Below, piece by piece: positions 1 through 6,499 of a stretch of DNA of 11,198 nucleotides (the first letter of the stretch is position 1; each line of letters starts with the position of its first letter). A program made the position numbers and the translations under genes. This DNA is from Clostridiaceae bacterium (GTDB lineage Bacteria > Bacillota > Clostridia > Saccharofermentanales > DTU023), in assembly GCA_012728535.1 (NCBI GenBank), contig JAAYEX010000069.1:1-11198 (forward strand). The letters run 5' to 3'. The notes beneath the pieces were generated by a model. That model did no database searches, was not told where the DNA came from, and saw only the letters and a program-made list of their open reading frames with translations.

Positions 1-672
1 CTTGCCAAGGCGTTCTCGCCTGATTGCTTCCAACTCGTCGACTTGCTTTGAAGCCTTGTGGTGGCGTTCGAGATAGGCGTTGTTACGCTCCGTCCATTCC
101 TTCTGGTCTACTGCTGATCGGGCATTTTCATAAATTGCTTTTCTGGAGAGTTCGGTAACAACCTCAATCTCACGGAACAATTCCGTAAGCTCTGTATCGA
201 TTGCCGTGGTGTCACAAAGGACATTTTGAGCAAGTCGGCAGTCCTCAATCAGCCCATCGCGGTTATGCATTAGTTGATTGAATGCGGCTAAAAACCTTTC
301 TTTAATCACTTCCTCGGTGATATGTGGCGTCTGGCATCCTTTTCCGGGGTTGCCGAGCCGTTTGTATTTATCATTACACTGCCAGACTTCTTTGCGGTAG
401 GTCTTGTCACCCTTATAACTGCCCCAGACCTTCTTACCGAAGCGGCCGCCACAATCCGCACAGATAAGTCGGGATGCAAATATACTCGTGCTGCTCGTGG
501 GTCTGCCGAGGTTCTTGCGTCGTTCGATTTCAAGCTGAACGGCATCGAACTCATCAGGTTCGATAATCGCGGGATGGCTGTTCTCGACGTAATACTGCTG
601 AACCTGGCCTTCGTTCTTGACCATTTTCTTCGTGAGGAAGTCTGCACAGAATGTCTTTTGCAGCAGAATACA
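1..672 (-). pseudogene. Large serine recombinase, C-terminal fragment (zinc-ribbon and coiled-coil part)
   Basis: An uninterrupted minus-strand frame of about 220 codons runs from near 672 to the left edge. It reads as the middle and C-terminal part of a large serine recombinase, the enzyme that integrates and excises conjugative elements and phages. Visible are LLQKTFCADFLTKKMVKN, a QQYYVENSHPAIIEPDEFDA stretch (recombinase domain end), then a zinc-ribbon pair CADCGG with later partners in WQCN and GKGCQTPH. After that comes a charged helical segment (VDELEAIRRERLGK at the edge) expected to be the coiled coil. Family homology is lost upstream of LLQK, near 666-672: the frame continues as unrelated residues and meets a stop near 829. 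The N-terminal catalytic domain with its serine is therefore absent. The gene is truncated at its 5' end and the 3' end lies outside the window. It is a relic of an integrated element and is not expected to be active. Family assignment is confident; the exact breakpoint is approximate. Confidence 0.85.
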
Positions 673-1026
673 GCGTGTAAAGAGAGCGATGACTACCTTG
701 AATTCTCTATGGAGCAAAAAATGTAGAATAGTGGAATGACAGTAAACGCAAAATGTAAACGCTCGAGTGAAGGATATATAGTATTACACGGCAGTGTTAT
801 CAATTCTAAGACTAATGAAAAAACTTGCTCAGGGGTAGCTAAAAAGGCTCGGGACAGAGCAAAGGTAGATGAAAACAATGTTCTTTTAGAGGATGTGCTA
901 TTTTCATCACCATCGGCTGCTTCTATGTTTGTAACGGGTGCAAGTTCAAACGGATATACTGCTTGGAAAACGGCTGATGGCAAAACCTTAAAGGATGTTG
1001 AGACAAGCGAGGCAAACGAATTATAA
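667..1026 (+). pseudogene. DUF4357-domain protein fragment, interrupted by a stop codon
   Basis: From ATG 736 a 96-residue frame carries a recognisable DUF4357 pattern: SSEGYIVLHGS, a basic helix (KKARDRAK), NNVLLEDVLFSSPSAAS, then GYTAWKTADGKTLKDV. This domain usually forms the C-terminal end of larger proteins such as GIY-YIG nucleases or proteins near restriction systems, so 96 residues is short. The same frame is open upstream (…ESDDYLEFSMEQKM) back to the point where the neighbouring recombinase fragment ends, and is broken by one TAG at 724-726. This looks like a decayed tail of a longer gene cut at its 5' side. Re-initiation at 736 is possible but the upstream purine run (GTGGA) is weak. 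The following gene starts 30 bases after the stop on the same strand. Domain identity is inferred from pattern recognition; the pseudogene status is inference. Confidence 0.6.
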
Positions 1027-1042
1027 AAAGCCACATGTAAGT

Positions 1043-1059
1043 AGGAGGTTTTAGACTTG
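1043..1059 (+). promoter_or_regulatory. Ribosome binding site deciding a TTG start
   Basis: AGGAGG at 1043-1048 is a full Shine-Dalgarno match, 8 bases before TTG 1057-1059. The first in-frame ATG comes only at codon 8 (MQYCRMV), where the site would be too far away and the helix of the N-terminal domain would be cut. This supports TTG as the real start. Confidence 0.7.
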
Positions 1060-1941
1060 AGCAACGCAGAAACCATTATGCAATACTGCCGTATGGTCAA
1101 TATGCCGGTAACGGCAAAACAAATCCTTGATGCCCGTTTCCCTGGGAAGCCGCAGCCTTATATAAACTCCACGATCAATGATCTTGTTCAAAATAAAAAA
1201 CTCGTGCGCAATGATGAAGTCAGACCATACACAGTTCGTCTCCCTATGGACGGCGAAGTTATTCCCGAGCCGCAGGATTATTCAAGGATTAACCGAAGTG
1301 TGCCGACCAAAACGTGGGGTGGTATCGAGGTGCCTTTTATACGATTCACAGAGGAAGAACTGGACGAGACCGCCCGACGCGTAAACAGAGACCCGCGGTA
1401 TGGTGAACAAGGTGCAATTATAAATAGCTGCCTTAATAAGTTTCCTCAAAATGTAGACAGTGACATTATTGCAATGAAAATCGCCTTGATTGATATGACG
1501 AACTCCACGAATCTAAATAAACACTTGAGCAAGATTTATTTGACAAGACTGATTGAAAAAATAAAAAGCTGCAATTTTGACGAACGGGTGGCTAAGGGCG
1601 ATGTTTCTTTAGTTGGCGAATTGGCGAAGAATGAAATTAACCTTTTTTCGTTCTTCAGTAAGTATTGCCTGTACCATAATTATTATGTTTACCGAAATGA
1701 CGATTATGTAATATTCGATGGTGTCATGCAAAACCATGTTGGTCAGTTTCTTTCTCATTACGAGTATAAAGGCAAAATATACAAAGCATCACAAATCAAA
1801 AACTGTATTGAAAAAATGCGCCAAAATTATGACTATGAGGGATATTTAGCGCTTATAGATTCAATCCTTGAGCGAAACAATATACATAGCAAAGGTCGAC
1901 ACAGAAAATTTGACTGGTTTGTGTGGTATAACAACCGATAG
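1057..1941 (+). CDS. Unrecognised accessory protein with probable winged-helix N-terminus
   Basis: A 294-residue soluble protein starting at TTG 1057, chosen because AGGAGG at 1043-1048 sits 8 bases upstream and no better ATG lies nearby. Residues about 4-62 look like a winged helix-turn-helix (PVTAKQILDARFP, then INSTINDLVQNKKLVR). Residues about 115-232 form a second, mostly helical domain with FSFFSKYCLYHNYYVYRN and DDYVIFDGVM (about 197-224). This resembles a motif in hypothetical accessory-island proteins of the form SF-SKYC-HN-YPIYDS, where the aspartate and histidine are conserved. The C-terminus ends in RKFDWFVWYNNR, also typical of that group. No transmembrane segment or signal peptide is visible. 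It is co-directional with the DUF4357 fragment and sits in a patch bearing recombinase remains, so a mobile-element or defence-related cargo role is possible. I cannot assign an activity. Confidence 0.75.
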   Translation: MSNAETIMQYCRMVNMPVTAKQILDARFPGKPQPYINSTINDLVQNKKLVRNDEVRPYTVRLPMDGEVIPEPQDYSRINRSVPTKTWGGIEVPFIRFTEEELDETARRVNRDPRYGEQGAIINSCLNKFPQNVDSDIIAMKIALIDMTNSTNLNKHLSKIYLTRLIEKIKSCNFDERVAKGDVSLVGELAKNEINLFSFFSKYCLYHNYYVYRNDDYVIFDGVMQNHVGQFLSHYEYKGKIYKASQIKNCIEKMRQNYDYEGYLALIDSILERNNIHSKGRHRKFDWFVWYNNR

Positions 1942-2172
1942 TCCAATGGGGTAACAATTAAGGGTGTGCAAAGCGGTGCATCTTTTAACGATTTACTTGG
2001 AGCGGTGCATTTTATCAATAGTTAGTACCTTTGCCAATAAAGAGTATAAATATTTAGAAAGAGATGCTGATTTCCTGGTTGAGATTAGCTTCTTTTTTTG
2101 TTTGTTAAGAAAGAAACAAAAGGAGGCCAACCTCTTTGATAATATATGGATGGATATTTATGGAGGATGTAA
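1942..2172. other. Intergenic stretch with a short direct repeat
   Basis: This 231-base stretch lies between the accessory gene and the nitroreductase gene. It contains a 10-base direct repeat, AGCGGTGCAT, at 1972-1981 and 2001-2010 (29-base period), whose flanks are also similar (followed by TTTTA-like runs). Immediately after the stop of the upstream gene the same frame stays open for 28 codons (…SGASFNDLLGAVHFINS) before TAG. A small hairpin AAGGAGG-CCAA-CCTCTTT spans 2120-2137 but lacks a T-run. A 70-codon frame at 1964-2176 has low-complexity content and no ribosome binding site, so I do not call it. No convincing promoter for the nitroreductase gene was found. Confidence 0.4.
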
Positions 2173-2892
2173 ATGAATTTATTTAATTCAATCAATCAAC
2201 GAAAGTCTTGTCGACAATATATTGATGAGCCATTTAGTTTGGCAGAGTTAGAGAAAATAAAAGAAGTTATTAAGAGCTTTGAACCGCTTTTCCCGGATGT
2301 GCATCTAAACTATCGCTTTGCAACAGAAACCAAGGGGATGTTTCATGTAAAGGCTCCGCATTATTTGGTTATTAGTGGGAAGGGTGAAGAAGGCGAACAG
2401 GAGAATGCAGGCTTTATCGGTCAGCAATTCATGCTATGGCTGAACGCTCGTGGTCTTGGCGGTGTATGGCTTGGAGCATCAAGGGATGCAAGTAAAAATC
2501 GTAAGTCTTCGGATATTATTGTGATTGCCTTTGGTAAAGTCGAAGGATCGTCAAACCGTGAAGAGTCGGAATTCAAGCGTAAGGATATTTCGGAGATAAC
2601 CAATGATACAGAGGATAAGGGAATAAAAGCAATCCATTTAGCTCCGTCAGGAATGAATATTCAGCCCTGGTACTTTGAAAAAAGAGCTGAGAAGCTACTC
2701 GTATATCGTCAAATACTGAAGCCACCCAAGTCACTTGTATACAAACTTACAAGAGTAGATATGGGAATAGCCCTCTGCCATTATGCTGTAGCCTCCTGGC
2801 ATTATGGGGCAGACTTCGACTTTCAGCCGGGAGGAAGTGGTCCAGAAAAAAAAGGCTATGAGTATTTTGGCCATGCAAATATTATTGATTAA
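2173..2892 (+). CDS. Nitroreductase family protein (TM1586 type), FMN-dependent
   Basis: A 239-residue cytoplasmic flavoprotein of the nitroreductase fold. The TM1586-like subgroup consists of two pseudo-repeated nitroreductase halves in one chain. ATG 2173 is preceded by GGAGG at 2162-2166, giving a 6-base spacer. Visible signatures are RKSCRQY (10-16, the FMN-phosphate arginine region), GFIGQQFMLWLNARGLGGVWLG (80-101), APSGMNIQPWYF (157-168, the second-half SGMNIQPW signature) and DMGIALCHYA (196-205). Family members use FMN and NAD(P)H to reduce nitro, quinone or other acceptors; the physiological substrate is usually unknown and is not shown here. The gene stands alone between an accessory patch and a convergent antiporter operon, with only 41 bases to the stop of the next, opposite gene. 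It appears intact. Confidence 0.85.
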   Translation: MNLFNSINQRKSCRQYIDEPFSLAELEKIKEVIKSFEPLFPDVHLNYRFATETKGMFHVKAPHYLVISGKGEEGEQENAGFIGQQFMLWLNARGLGGVWLGASRDASKNRKSSDIIVIAFGKVEGSSNREESEFKRKDISEITNDTEDKGIKAIHLAPSGMNIQPWYFEKRAEKLLVYRQILKPPKSLVYKLTRVDMGIALCHYAVASWHYGADFDFQPGGSGPEKKGYEYFGHANIID

Positions 2893-2933
2893 CTTATAGC
2901 GATTGACTTATCAAACCGAAGAAGATAAATAGT

Positions 2934-3269
2934 CTAATAGATTTCGTCAACCGGGATAGTAAACATGAATGTTCCTTCTGCTTTATCATCATCTCTTAAT
3001 AAGCTTTTTAATCCGGCCACAATTTTTTCCAGTTTCTCCTGACTATTTACGACTGTAAATATAGTCTTGTTATATGGGTGACGGTCAGTTAACAGTGTTT
3101 TTAATGAACCAAACAGCGGTATGTTTGTAATTTCATTATAGACAATCGAACTGCCCATACCCTGGCTATCTAAAATTGTGGCCCCCTTTACGCCGTGTTT
3201 GACCAATAGGGCTAAGATGTCTTCAAGATACTCCGTTTTGTTAAAAATAATAAATAATACCTTCTTCAT
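2934..3269 (-). CDS. P-II-like small signalling protein
   Basis: A 111-residue protein with the ferredoxin-like beta-alpha-beta pattern of P-II/GlnB relatives: KKVLFIIFNKTEYLEDILALL, then GVKGATILDSQGMGSS, a loop (about 42-62) in the place of the P-II T-loop, and TIFTVVNSQEKLEKIVAGL. It lacks a recognisable GlnB uridylylation tyrosine in a canonical T-loop, so it belongs to the P-II-like group, not classical nitrogen regulators. Its ATG overlaps the antiporter stop by one base (TAATG), which implies translational coupling and a shared transcript under the c-di-AMP riboswitch. P-II-like proteins next to transporters commonly bind nucleotides and gate the transporter; here that role is inference. 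GGAAGGA at about 3281-3287 lies 11 bases upstream. No clear terminator follows it. Confidence 0.75.
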   Translation of the reverse strand: MKKVLFIIFNKTEYLEDILALLVKHGVKGATILDSQGMGSSIVYNEITNIPLFGSLKTLLTDRHPYNKTIFTVVNSQEKLEKIVAGLKSLLRDDDKAEGTFMFTIPVDEIY

Positions 3270-4726
3270 TATTCTTCTATTCCTTCCTGAACCGGGGTAG
3301 AACTTATAGTTTCTATTGTAATCTCTATATCCCCATCATGGGATTCATTTGATTGAATTGAGTCCGAAATGGCAATTTCATCCTCAGTGTCAGTCAAAAT
3401 ATCTGTATCCTGTTCAACTTCTGTATCCGGTCCCTGGTCCGGATCAGTATTTGCCGGTATCTTTGACTCAAGCTTAAGCTCCGTCTCTGTAGCTGTATCT
3501 GCTTTTGGACTGTCATCTGTAACCGGTTCGGATTCCTGCTCAAGGAGGATATTATCTAATCCATTAACTTCACCGGCTTTCTGAATAGCGATTTTTGAGA
3601 AAATAGGTCCTGTCGTTTCATAAATCAAAACACTGAACATGATTATAGTTGTTATGGCGGTGGCATATTGAGGCAAGTGTTGCCTGACTAATACTGATAA
3701 TCCAATAGAAACCCCGCCCTGGGGAAACAAGGCCAGGCCTAAATACTTAGTGACAGCTTTTTCCGACTTGACTGACTTACATCCCATATAGGCTCCCAGG
3801 TACTTTCCTAAGCCTCGGGCAATCACGTAAGTTATTCCGATTAAGCCGATAGACTTTAATATGCCCAGATCAAGCGAAGCTCCTGCTAAGGTAAAGAAAA
3901 GAACATAAAAAGCAGCAACAAAATTGTTTACGGATTTGAATACTCTATCCGGCTTTTGCACCAGATTGACTAAAGTAGCACCTATCATCATATTGCATAG
4001 GAGAGAAGACAGACCCAGCATGTTTGATGCACCTAGTCCTAAACTTATGGCTATAAGAGAAGTGACCTGAAAATCGTCATGGGCTTTAAGTTTCTTCAAA
4101 ACTATAGCCAGAACAACACCAATGACAAGCCCCAACAATAGTGAACCGATAATTTCCACCAAAGGATCAAGCAATATGGAGGAGAAGCTTGCTTTCGTTC
4201 CGCTGGTGGAGATCTTGGCAAGCGAAAGTGCAATGCCGAATGCCATAATTCCAATGGCGTCATCTAAAGCCACTACCGGGAGAATTGTTTTAGTCAGAGG
4301 CCCGTAGGCTCTGTATTGCCTGATAACCATCAGAGTCGCTGCGGGTGCTGTTGCAGCTGACATGGATGCAATTACGATGCTAAAGGCAAAGTCCATATTG
4401 AATATGAAATACATAAGTGAGAAAACTAGTGCGATAGCACCAATAACTTCAGCCAGAGCAATAATGAAGATTGACTTTCCATATTTGGCCATATCTTTGA
4501 CAACAAATTCGCTTCCGATACTAAAAGCGATAAAGGCAAGAGCGAGTTCGCTTATGATTTCCAGTGATTTTGAATCCGTTGCACTGACAAAGTTGAAAAA
4601 AGAAGGGCCAAGCAGTAATCCTATGACCAAATAGCCCGATACACTAGGCAGCTTTAGTAAGCCTGCCAATTTACCCCCAAGAAATCCAACAGCCAACACT
4701 ATGCTGATCTTAAGAATAATATCCAC
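3269..4726 (-). CDS. CPA2/Kef-type cation:proton antiporter with acidic C-terminal tail
   Basis: A 485-residue integral membrane protein. I choose GTG at 4726-4724 because AGGAGGAG lies at 4740-4733 with a 6-base spacer. The open frame continues 44 codons further upstream, but there it runs through the riboswitch and terminator and is not coding. About a dozen hydrophobic segments span residues 1-385. Family signatures are PSVSGYLVIGLLLGP (27-41), ATAPAAT (125-131), ALDDAIGI (153-160, the ion-binding double aspartate region) and ARGLGK (303-308, the conserved arginine/lysine). Residues about 396-485 form a tail dominated by Asp, Glu, Ser and Thr with no predicted fold. The usual KTN/TrkA-N regulatory domain of Kef proteins is missing, and the separate P-II-like protein encoded next may replace it. 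Likely role: K+ or Na+ exchange for protons at the cytoplasmic membrane, repressed by c-di-AMP through the leader. Confidence 0.9.
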   Translation of the reverse strand: MDIILKISIVLAVGFLGGKLAGLLKLPSVSGYLVIGLLLGPSFFNFVSATDSKSLEIISELALAFIAFSIGSEFVVKDMAKYGKSIFIIALAEVIGAIALVFSLMYFIFNMDFAFSIVIASMSAATAPAATLMVIRQYRAYGPLTKTILPVVALDDAIGIMAFGIALSLAKISTSGTKASFSSILLDPLVEIIGSLLLGLVIGVVLAIVLKKLKAHDDFQVTSLIAISLGLGASNMLGLSSLLCNMMIGATLVNLVQKPDRVFKSVNNFVAAFYVLFFTLAGASLDLGILKSIGLIGITYVIARGLGKYLGAYMGCKSVKSEKAVTKYLGLALFPQGGVSIGLSVLVRQHLPQYATAITTIIMFSVLIYETTGPIFSKIAIQKAGEVNGLDNILLEQESEPVTDDSPKADTATETELKLESKIPANTDPDQGPDTEVEQDTDILTDTEDEIAISDSIQSNESHDGDIEITIETISSTPVQEGIEE

Positions 4727-4778
4727 CGAAATCTCCTCCTTGTAACGGCGGTGGCTTACGCTGGGTGATTTGAAGCAC

Positions 4779-4814
4779 AAAAAAAGCGTAAATACAACCG
4801 TATTGCATTTGCGC
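4779..4814 (-). terminator. Riboswitch-controlled intrinsic terminator
   Basis: Directly after the aptamer core the minus strand reads GCGCAAATGCA, a 7-base loop, TGTATTTACGC, then seven T. The arms pair over 11 positions with one mismatch and one G-T pair. The 5' arm begins within AAGCGC, the segment just 3' of the aptamer, so ligand-dependent refolding could decide whether this hairpin forms. It lies 53 bases before the antiporter start codon, so termination here would silence both the antiporter and the P-II-like gene. Confidence 0.85.
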
Positions 4815-4925
4815 TTGGACCACTCCTCTGAGGTTAGCTGACGGGTTAGGGCTCCCAAGTAGCCCTTCTAGTTAACTAGATTAACCCCAATAATGGTTCC
4901 CCCACTATAAAATATATTCGGAGAT
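4815..4925 (-). ncRNA. c-di-AMP riboswitch (ydaO/yuaA class)
   Basis: Read on the minus strand, the antiporter leader contains the conserved core of the ydaO/yuaA aptamer in the right order. These are GGGGGAACC (4903-4895), GGGGTTAATC (4888-4879), a variable hairpin CTAGTTAACTAG (4879-4868), a second hairpin AGGGCT…AGCCCT (4866-4848), and the hallmark CCGTCAGCTAACCTC (4844-4830). GGGG pairs with CCTC as in known members. The 5' strand of the closing stem is less certain; CTCC near 4920-4923 could pair with GGAG at 4826-4823. This class binds two c-di-AMP molecules and controls potassium transport, osmolyte and cell-wall genes in Gram-positive bacteria, generally turning expression off when ligand is high. 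Its position in front of a Kef-like antiporter fits that. Confidence 0.93.
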
Positions 4926-4934
4926 TACAAATAA

Positions 4935-4963
4935 ATGTTAGGACAGAAGATTTGAATAGTCAA
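4935..4963 (-). promoter_or_regulatory. Possible sigma-A promoter for the antiporter leader
   Basis: On the minus strand TTGACT (4963-4958) is followed after exactly 17 bases by TAACAT (4940-4935). The -35 box is five of six to consensus; the -10 is four of six. Transcription would start near 4928, just ahead of the riboswitch core, which is where a leader promoter is expected. The -10 is weak, and a second TAATCT-like element lies slightly downstream. Confidence 0.4.
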
Positions 4964-5129
4964 GCATTGTACAATGGTCGAATTTAATAGAAATGCCTTA
5001 TATTTCGAGGCATACGAGAGATGAGGGCATAGATAACAGGATGAGAACAAAAGGATTTAACCATTTAACTATTAAATTAACACATATTGTTTTTATTGAT
5101 CGCAATTTCACTAAATTAGCGTTAGAATT

Positions 5130-5153
5130 GTAGTAATACTTAAGCATTACTAC
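5130..5153. promoter_or_regulatory. 24-bp near-perfect palindrome, candidate operator of the AcnX operon
   Basis: The arms GTAGTAAT (5130-5137) and ATTACTAC (5146-5153) are exact inverse complements, and the centre is the self-complementary CTTAAG (5139-5144). Only the A/C pair flanking the centre breaks the symmetry. It lies 74 bases upstream of the AcnX large-subunit start and 4 bases before a TATTAT box that could be the -10. A dimeric regulator bound here would cover the -35 region. No T-run follows, so a terminator is unlikely. The regulator is not encoded in the window. Confidence 0.6.
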
Positions 5154-5226
5154 GAATATTATTATGACAGAACAATATTTTTGGTAATTAATGCTCAATG
5201 TAAACAAAAAGCAGAGGAGAGAGATT

Positions 5227-6498
5227 ATGATTCTTACACAGGAGCAGCAGGCTCTGCTCGACGGGGAGAAAGGTGAAACCAATGCTAAAGTTATGAAGAC
5301 TTTGGTGATGTATGGTGAAGCCTTTTCTGCAGAAAGGATGGTACCGATCACTAGTGAGTTCGGGCACAGTGTCATCAGTTTCGGTATCAGCGTTATGGAT
5401 CCGGTCTATGACCTGTACGAGCAGTTGTTATCTGAAGGAGCAGTCAGCAAACAGAAGTTTTCAGCAGATCCCAGACCTCTTGACAAAAACGTCCCTTCCG
5501 GTTTCTTGAAAAATGTTGTTTTTAAAATTATGTATGGTGCCCAGGACAGAATAGAGAAACAGCTGGAAGAATTCGGCATTATGAATGATGACGCATACAC
5601 CTGTGCATGCTATTTGCCGGAAGTCGGCAATGTTCCCGGGAGAGGGGATATACTTTCCTGGGCCGAGTCCTCTGCAGTTGTTTATGCGAATAGCGTTTTG
5701 GGTGCTCGCTGCAACAGAAATTCCGGAATTATAGAGCTGATGGGGTCTATTGCAGGTTTCGTGCCGGAATTCGGATTTCTGACTGATGACGGTCGCAAAG
5801 CTGACTGGATCGTAGAAGTACGTACGAGCAAATTGCCTGAAGCTCAAGTATTCGGGTCTGCGGTAGGTATGAAAGTGCTGGAAGAAGTGCCTTATATCAG
5901 GGGGCTGGACAAATGGCTAGGCACAGAACTGAATGAAAGTGTTTGTGCTTATCTAAAAGATTTTGGTGCTGCTACGGCATCAAACGGCTCAGTCGGGCTC
6001 TATCATGTTGAGAACTTGACACCGGAAGCTGTTGATTATGGTGAGGATCTCATTCGAGAGAATGCCGGGATTTATGTCATTGATGACGCCGAGTTGGAAC
6101 GAATCAAAAACAGCTATCCTGTTATCTGGAAAAACCCTGAAGCAAAACCTAAACTATGCTTTGTGGGTTGTCCACATTTGACTTTGCAGCAGCTGATAGA
6201 TTGGACGCTCAGAGTCGAAGAAGGTCTTAAAACCAGTGGAAGCAGAAGAGTAAAGGTTCCTACAGTTTTCACTACGGCTCCTGCTGTTATAAAAGAGTTC
6301 AATAAGAGCGAATACGCTCCCAGGCTAGAAGAAACAGGAGTTGTTCTCAGCTACATTTGTCCGCTCATGTACATGAACAATCCTTTATGTAAGAAAATGC
6401 CTGTCATAACTTCATCCAATAAGCTGCGGACATATACCAGTGCTCGTTTTAATACTGACGCAGAAATTTTGGAAATTATCACGAAAGGAGCAATTTAA
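5227..6498 (+). CDS. Aconitase X (AcnX) large/catalytic subunit
   Basis: A 423-residue protein starting at ATG 5227, preceded by GAGGAG at 5214-5219 (7-base spacer). The frame extends 12 codons upstream to 5191 but without a ribosome binding site. The N-terminus LTQEQQALLDGEKGE matches the family opening (L-x-EE-x-x-ML-x-G-x-x-G). Core signatures are YTCACYLPEVGNVPGRGD (124-141), WAESSAVVYANSVLGARCNR (145-164) and VGCPHLTLQQL (313-323). A C-terminal block, ICPLM and SSNKLRTY (377-403), corresponds to the substrate/Fe-S region. Cysteines 126, 128, 162, 315, 378 and 388 are candidate cluster ligands. Characterised AcnX enzymes dehydrate cis-3-hydroxy-L-proline (bacteria) or mevalonate 5-phosphate (archaea) using an Fe-S centre. 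Which, if either, applies here is unknown. The small subunit starts one base after this stop. Confidence 0.88.
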   Translation: MILTQEQQALLDGEKGETNAKVMKTLVMYGEAFSAERMVPITSEFGHSVISFGISVMDPVYDLYEQLLSEGAVSKQKFSADPRPLDKNVPSGFLKNVVFKIMYGAQDRIEKQLEEFGIMNDDAYTCACYLPEVGNVPGRGDILSWAESSAVVYANSVLGARCNRNSGIIELMGSIAGFVPEFGFLTDDGRKADWIVEVRTSKLPEAQVFGSAVGMKVLEEVPYIRGLDKWLGTELNESVCAYLKDFGAATASNGSVGLYHVENLTPEAVDYGEDLIRENAGIYVIDDAELERIKNSYPVIWKNPEAKPKLCFVGCPHLTLQQLIDWTLRVEEGLKTSGSRRVKVPTVFTTAPAVIKEFNKSEYAPRLEETGVVLSYICPLMYMNNPLCKKMPVITSSNKLRTYTSARFNTDAEILEIITKGAI

Positions 6499-6499
6499 T

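Larger units (their letters stand above)
4926..5226. other. Divergent intergenic region between antiporter leader and AcnX operon
   Basis: About 300 AT-rich bases separate the two divergent transcription units. It contains the leader promoter of the antiporter, a weak hairpin ATGCCT…AGGCAT (4993-5013), the near-palindrome at 5130-5153 and a TATTAT box at 5157-5162. I see no open frame with a ribosome binding site other than a minus-strand 125-codon frame (4998-5375) that overlaps the AcnX gene and has no family likeness. Confidence 0.5.

Noticed and set aside
322..726. A 134-codon plus-strand open frame
   Set aside because: It lies antisense to the well-supported serine recombinase frame; its residues show no family likeness except the last few codons, which belong to the DUF4357 remnant.
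306..1100. Minus-strand open frames of 113 and 135 codons
   Set aside because: The first is an off-frame shadow of the recombinase; the second is antisense to the DUF4357 fragment and has low-complexity hydrophobic content without family signatures.
2120..2137. Hairpin AAGGAGG-CCAA-CCTCTTT as a terminator
   Set aside because: The stem is short with a G-T pair and there is no T-run on the plus strand; it may only be chance pairing.
1964..2176. A 70-codon open frame before the nitroreductase gene
   Set aside because: No ribosome binding site, poly-Phe/Lys low complexity, and no recognisable domain.
4727..4858. N-terminal extension of the antiporter frame
   Set aside because: These 44 codons coincide with the riboswitch 3' part and its terminator, and a perfect Shine-Dalgarno precedes the downstream GTG.
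4998..5375. A 125-codon minus-strand frame overlapping the AcnX start
   Set aside because: Antisense to AcnX coding, with no ribosome binding site or family likeness; probably a chance frame in AT-rich spacer.
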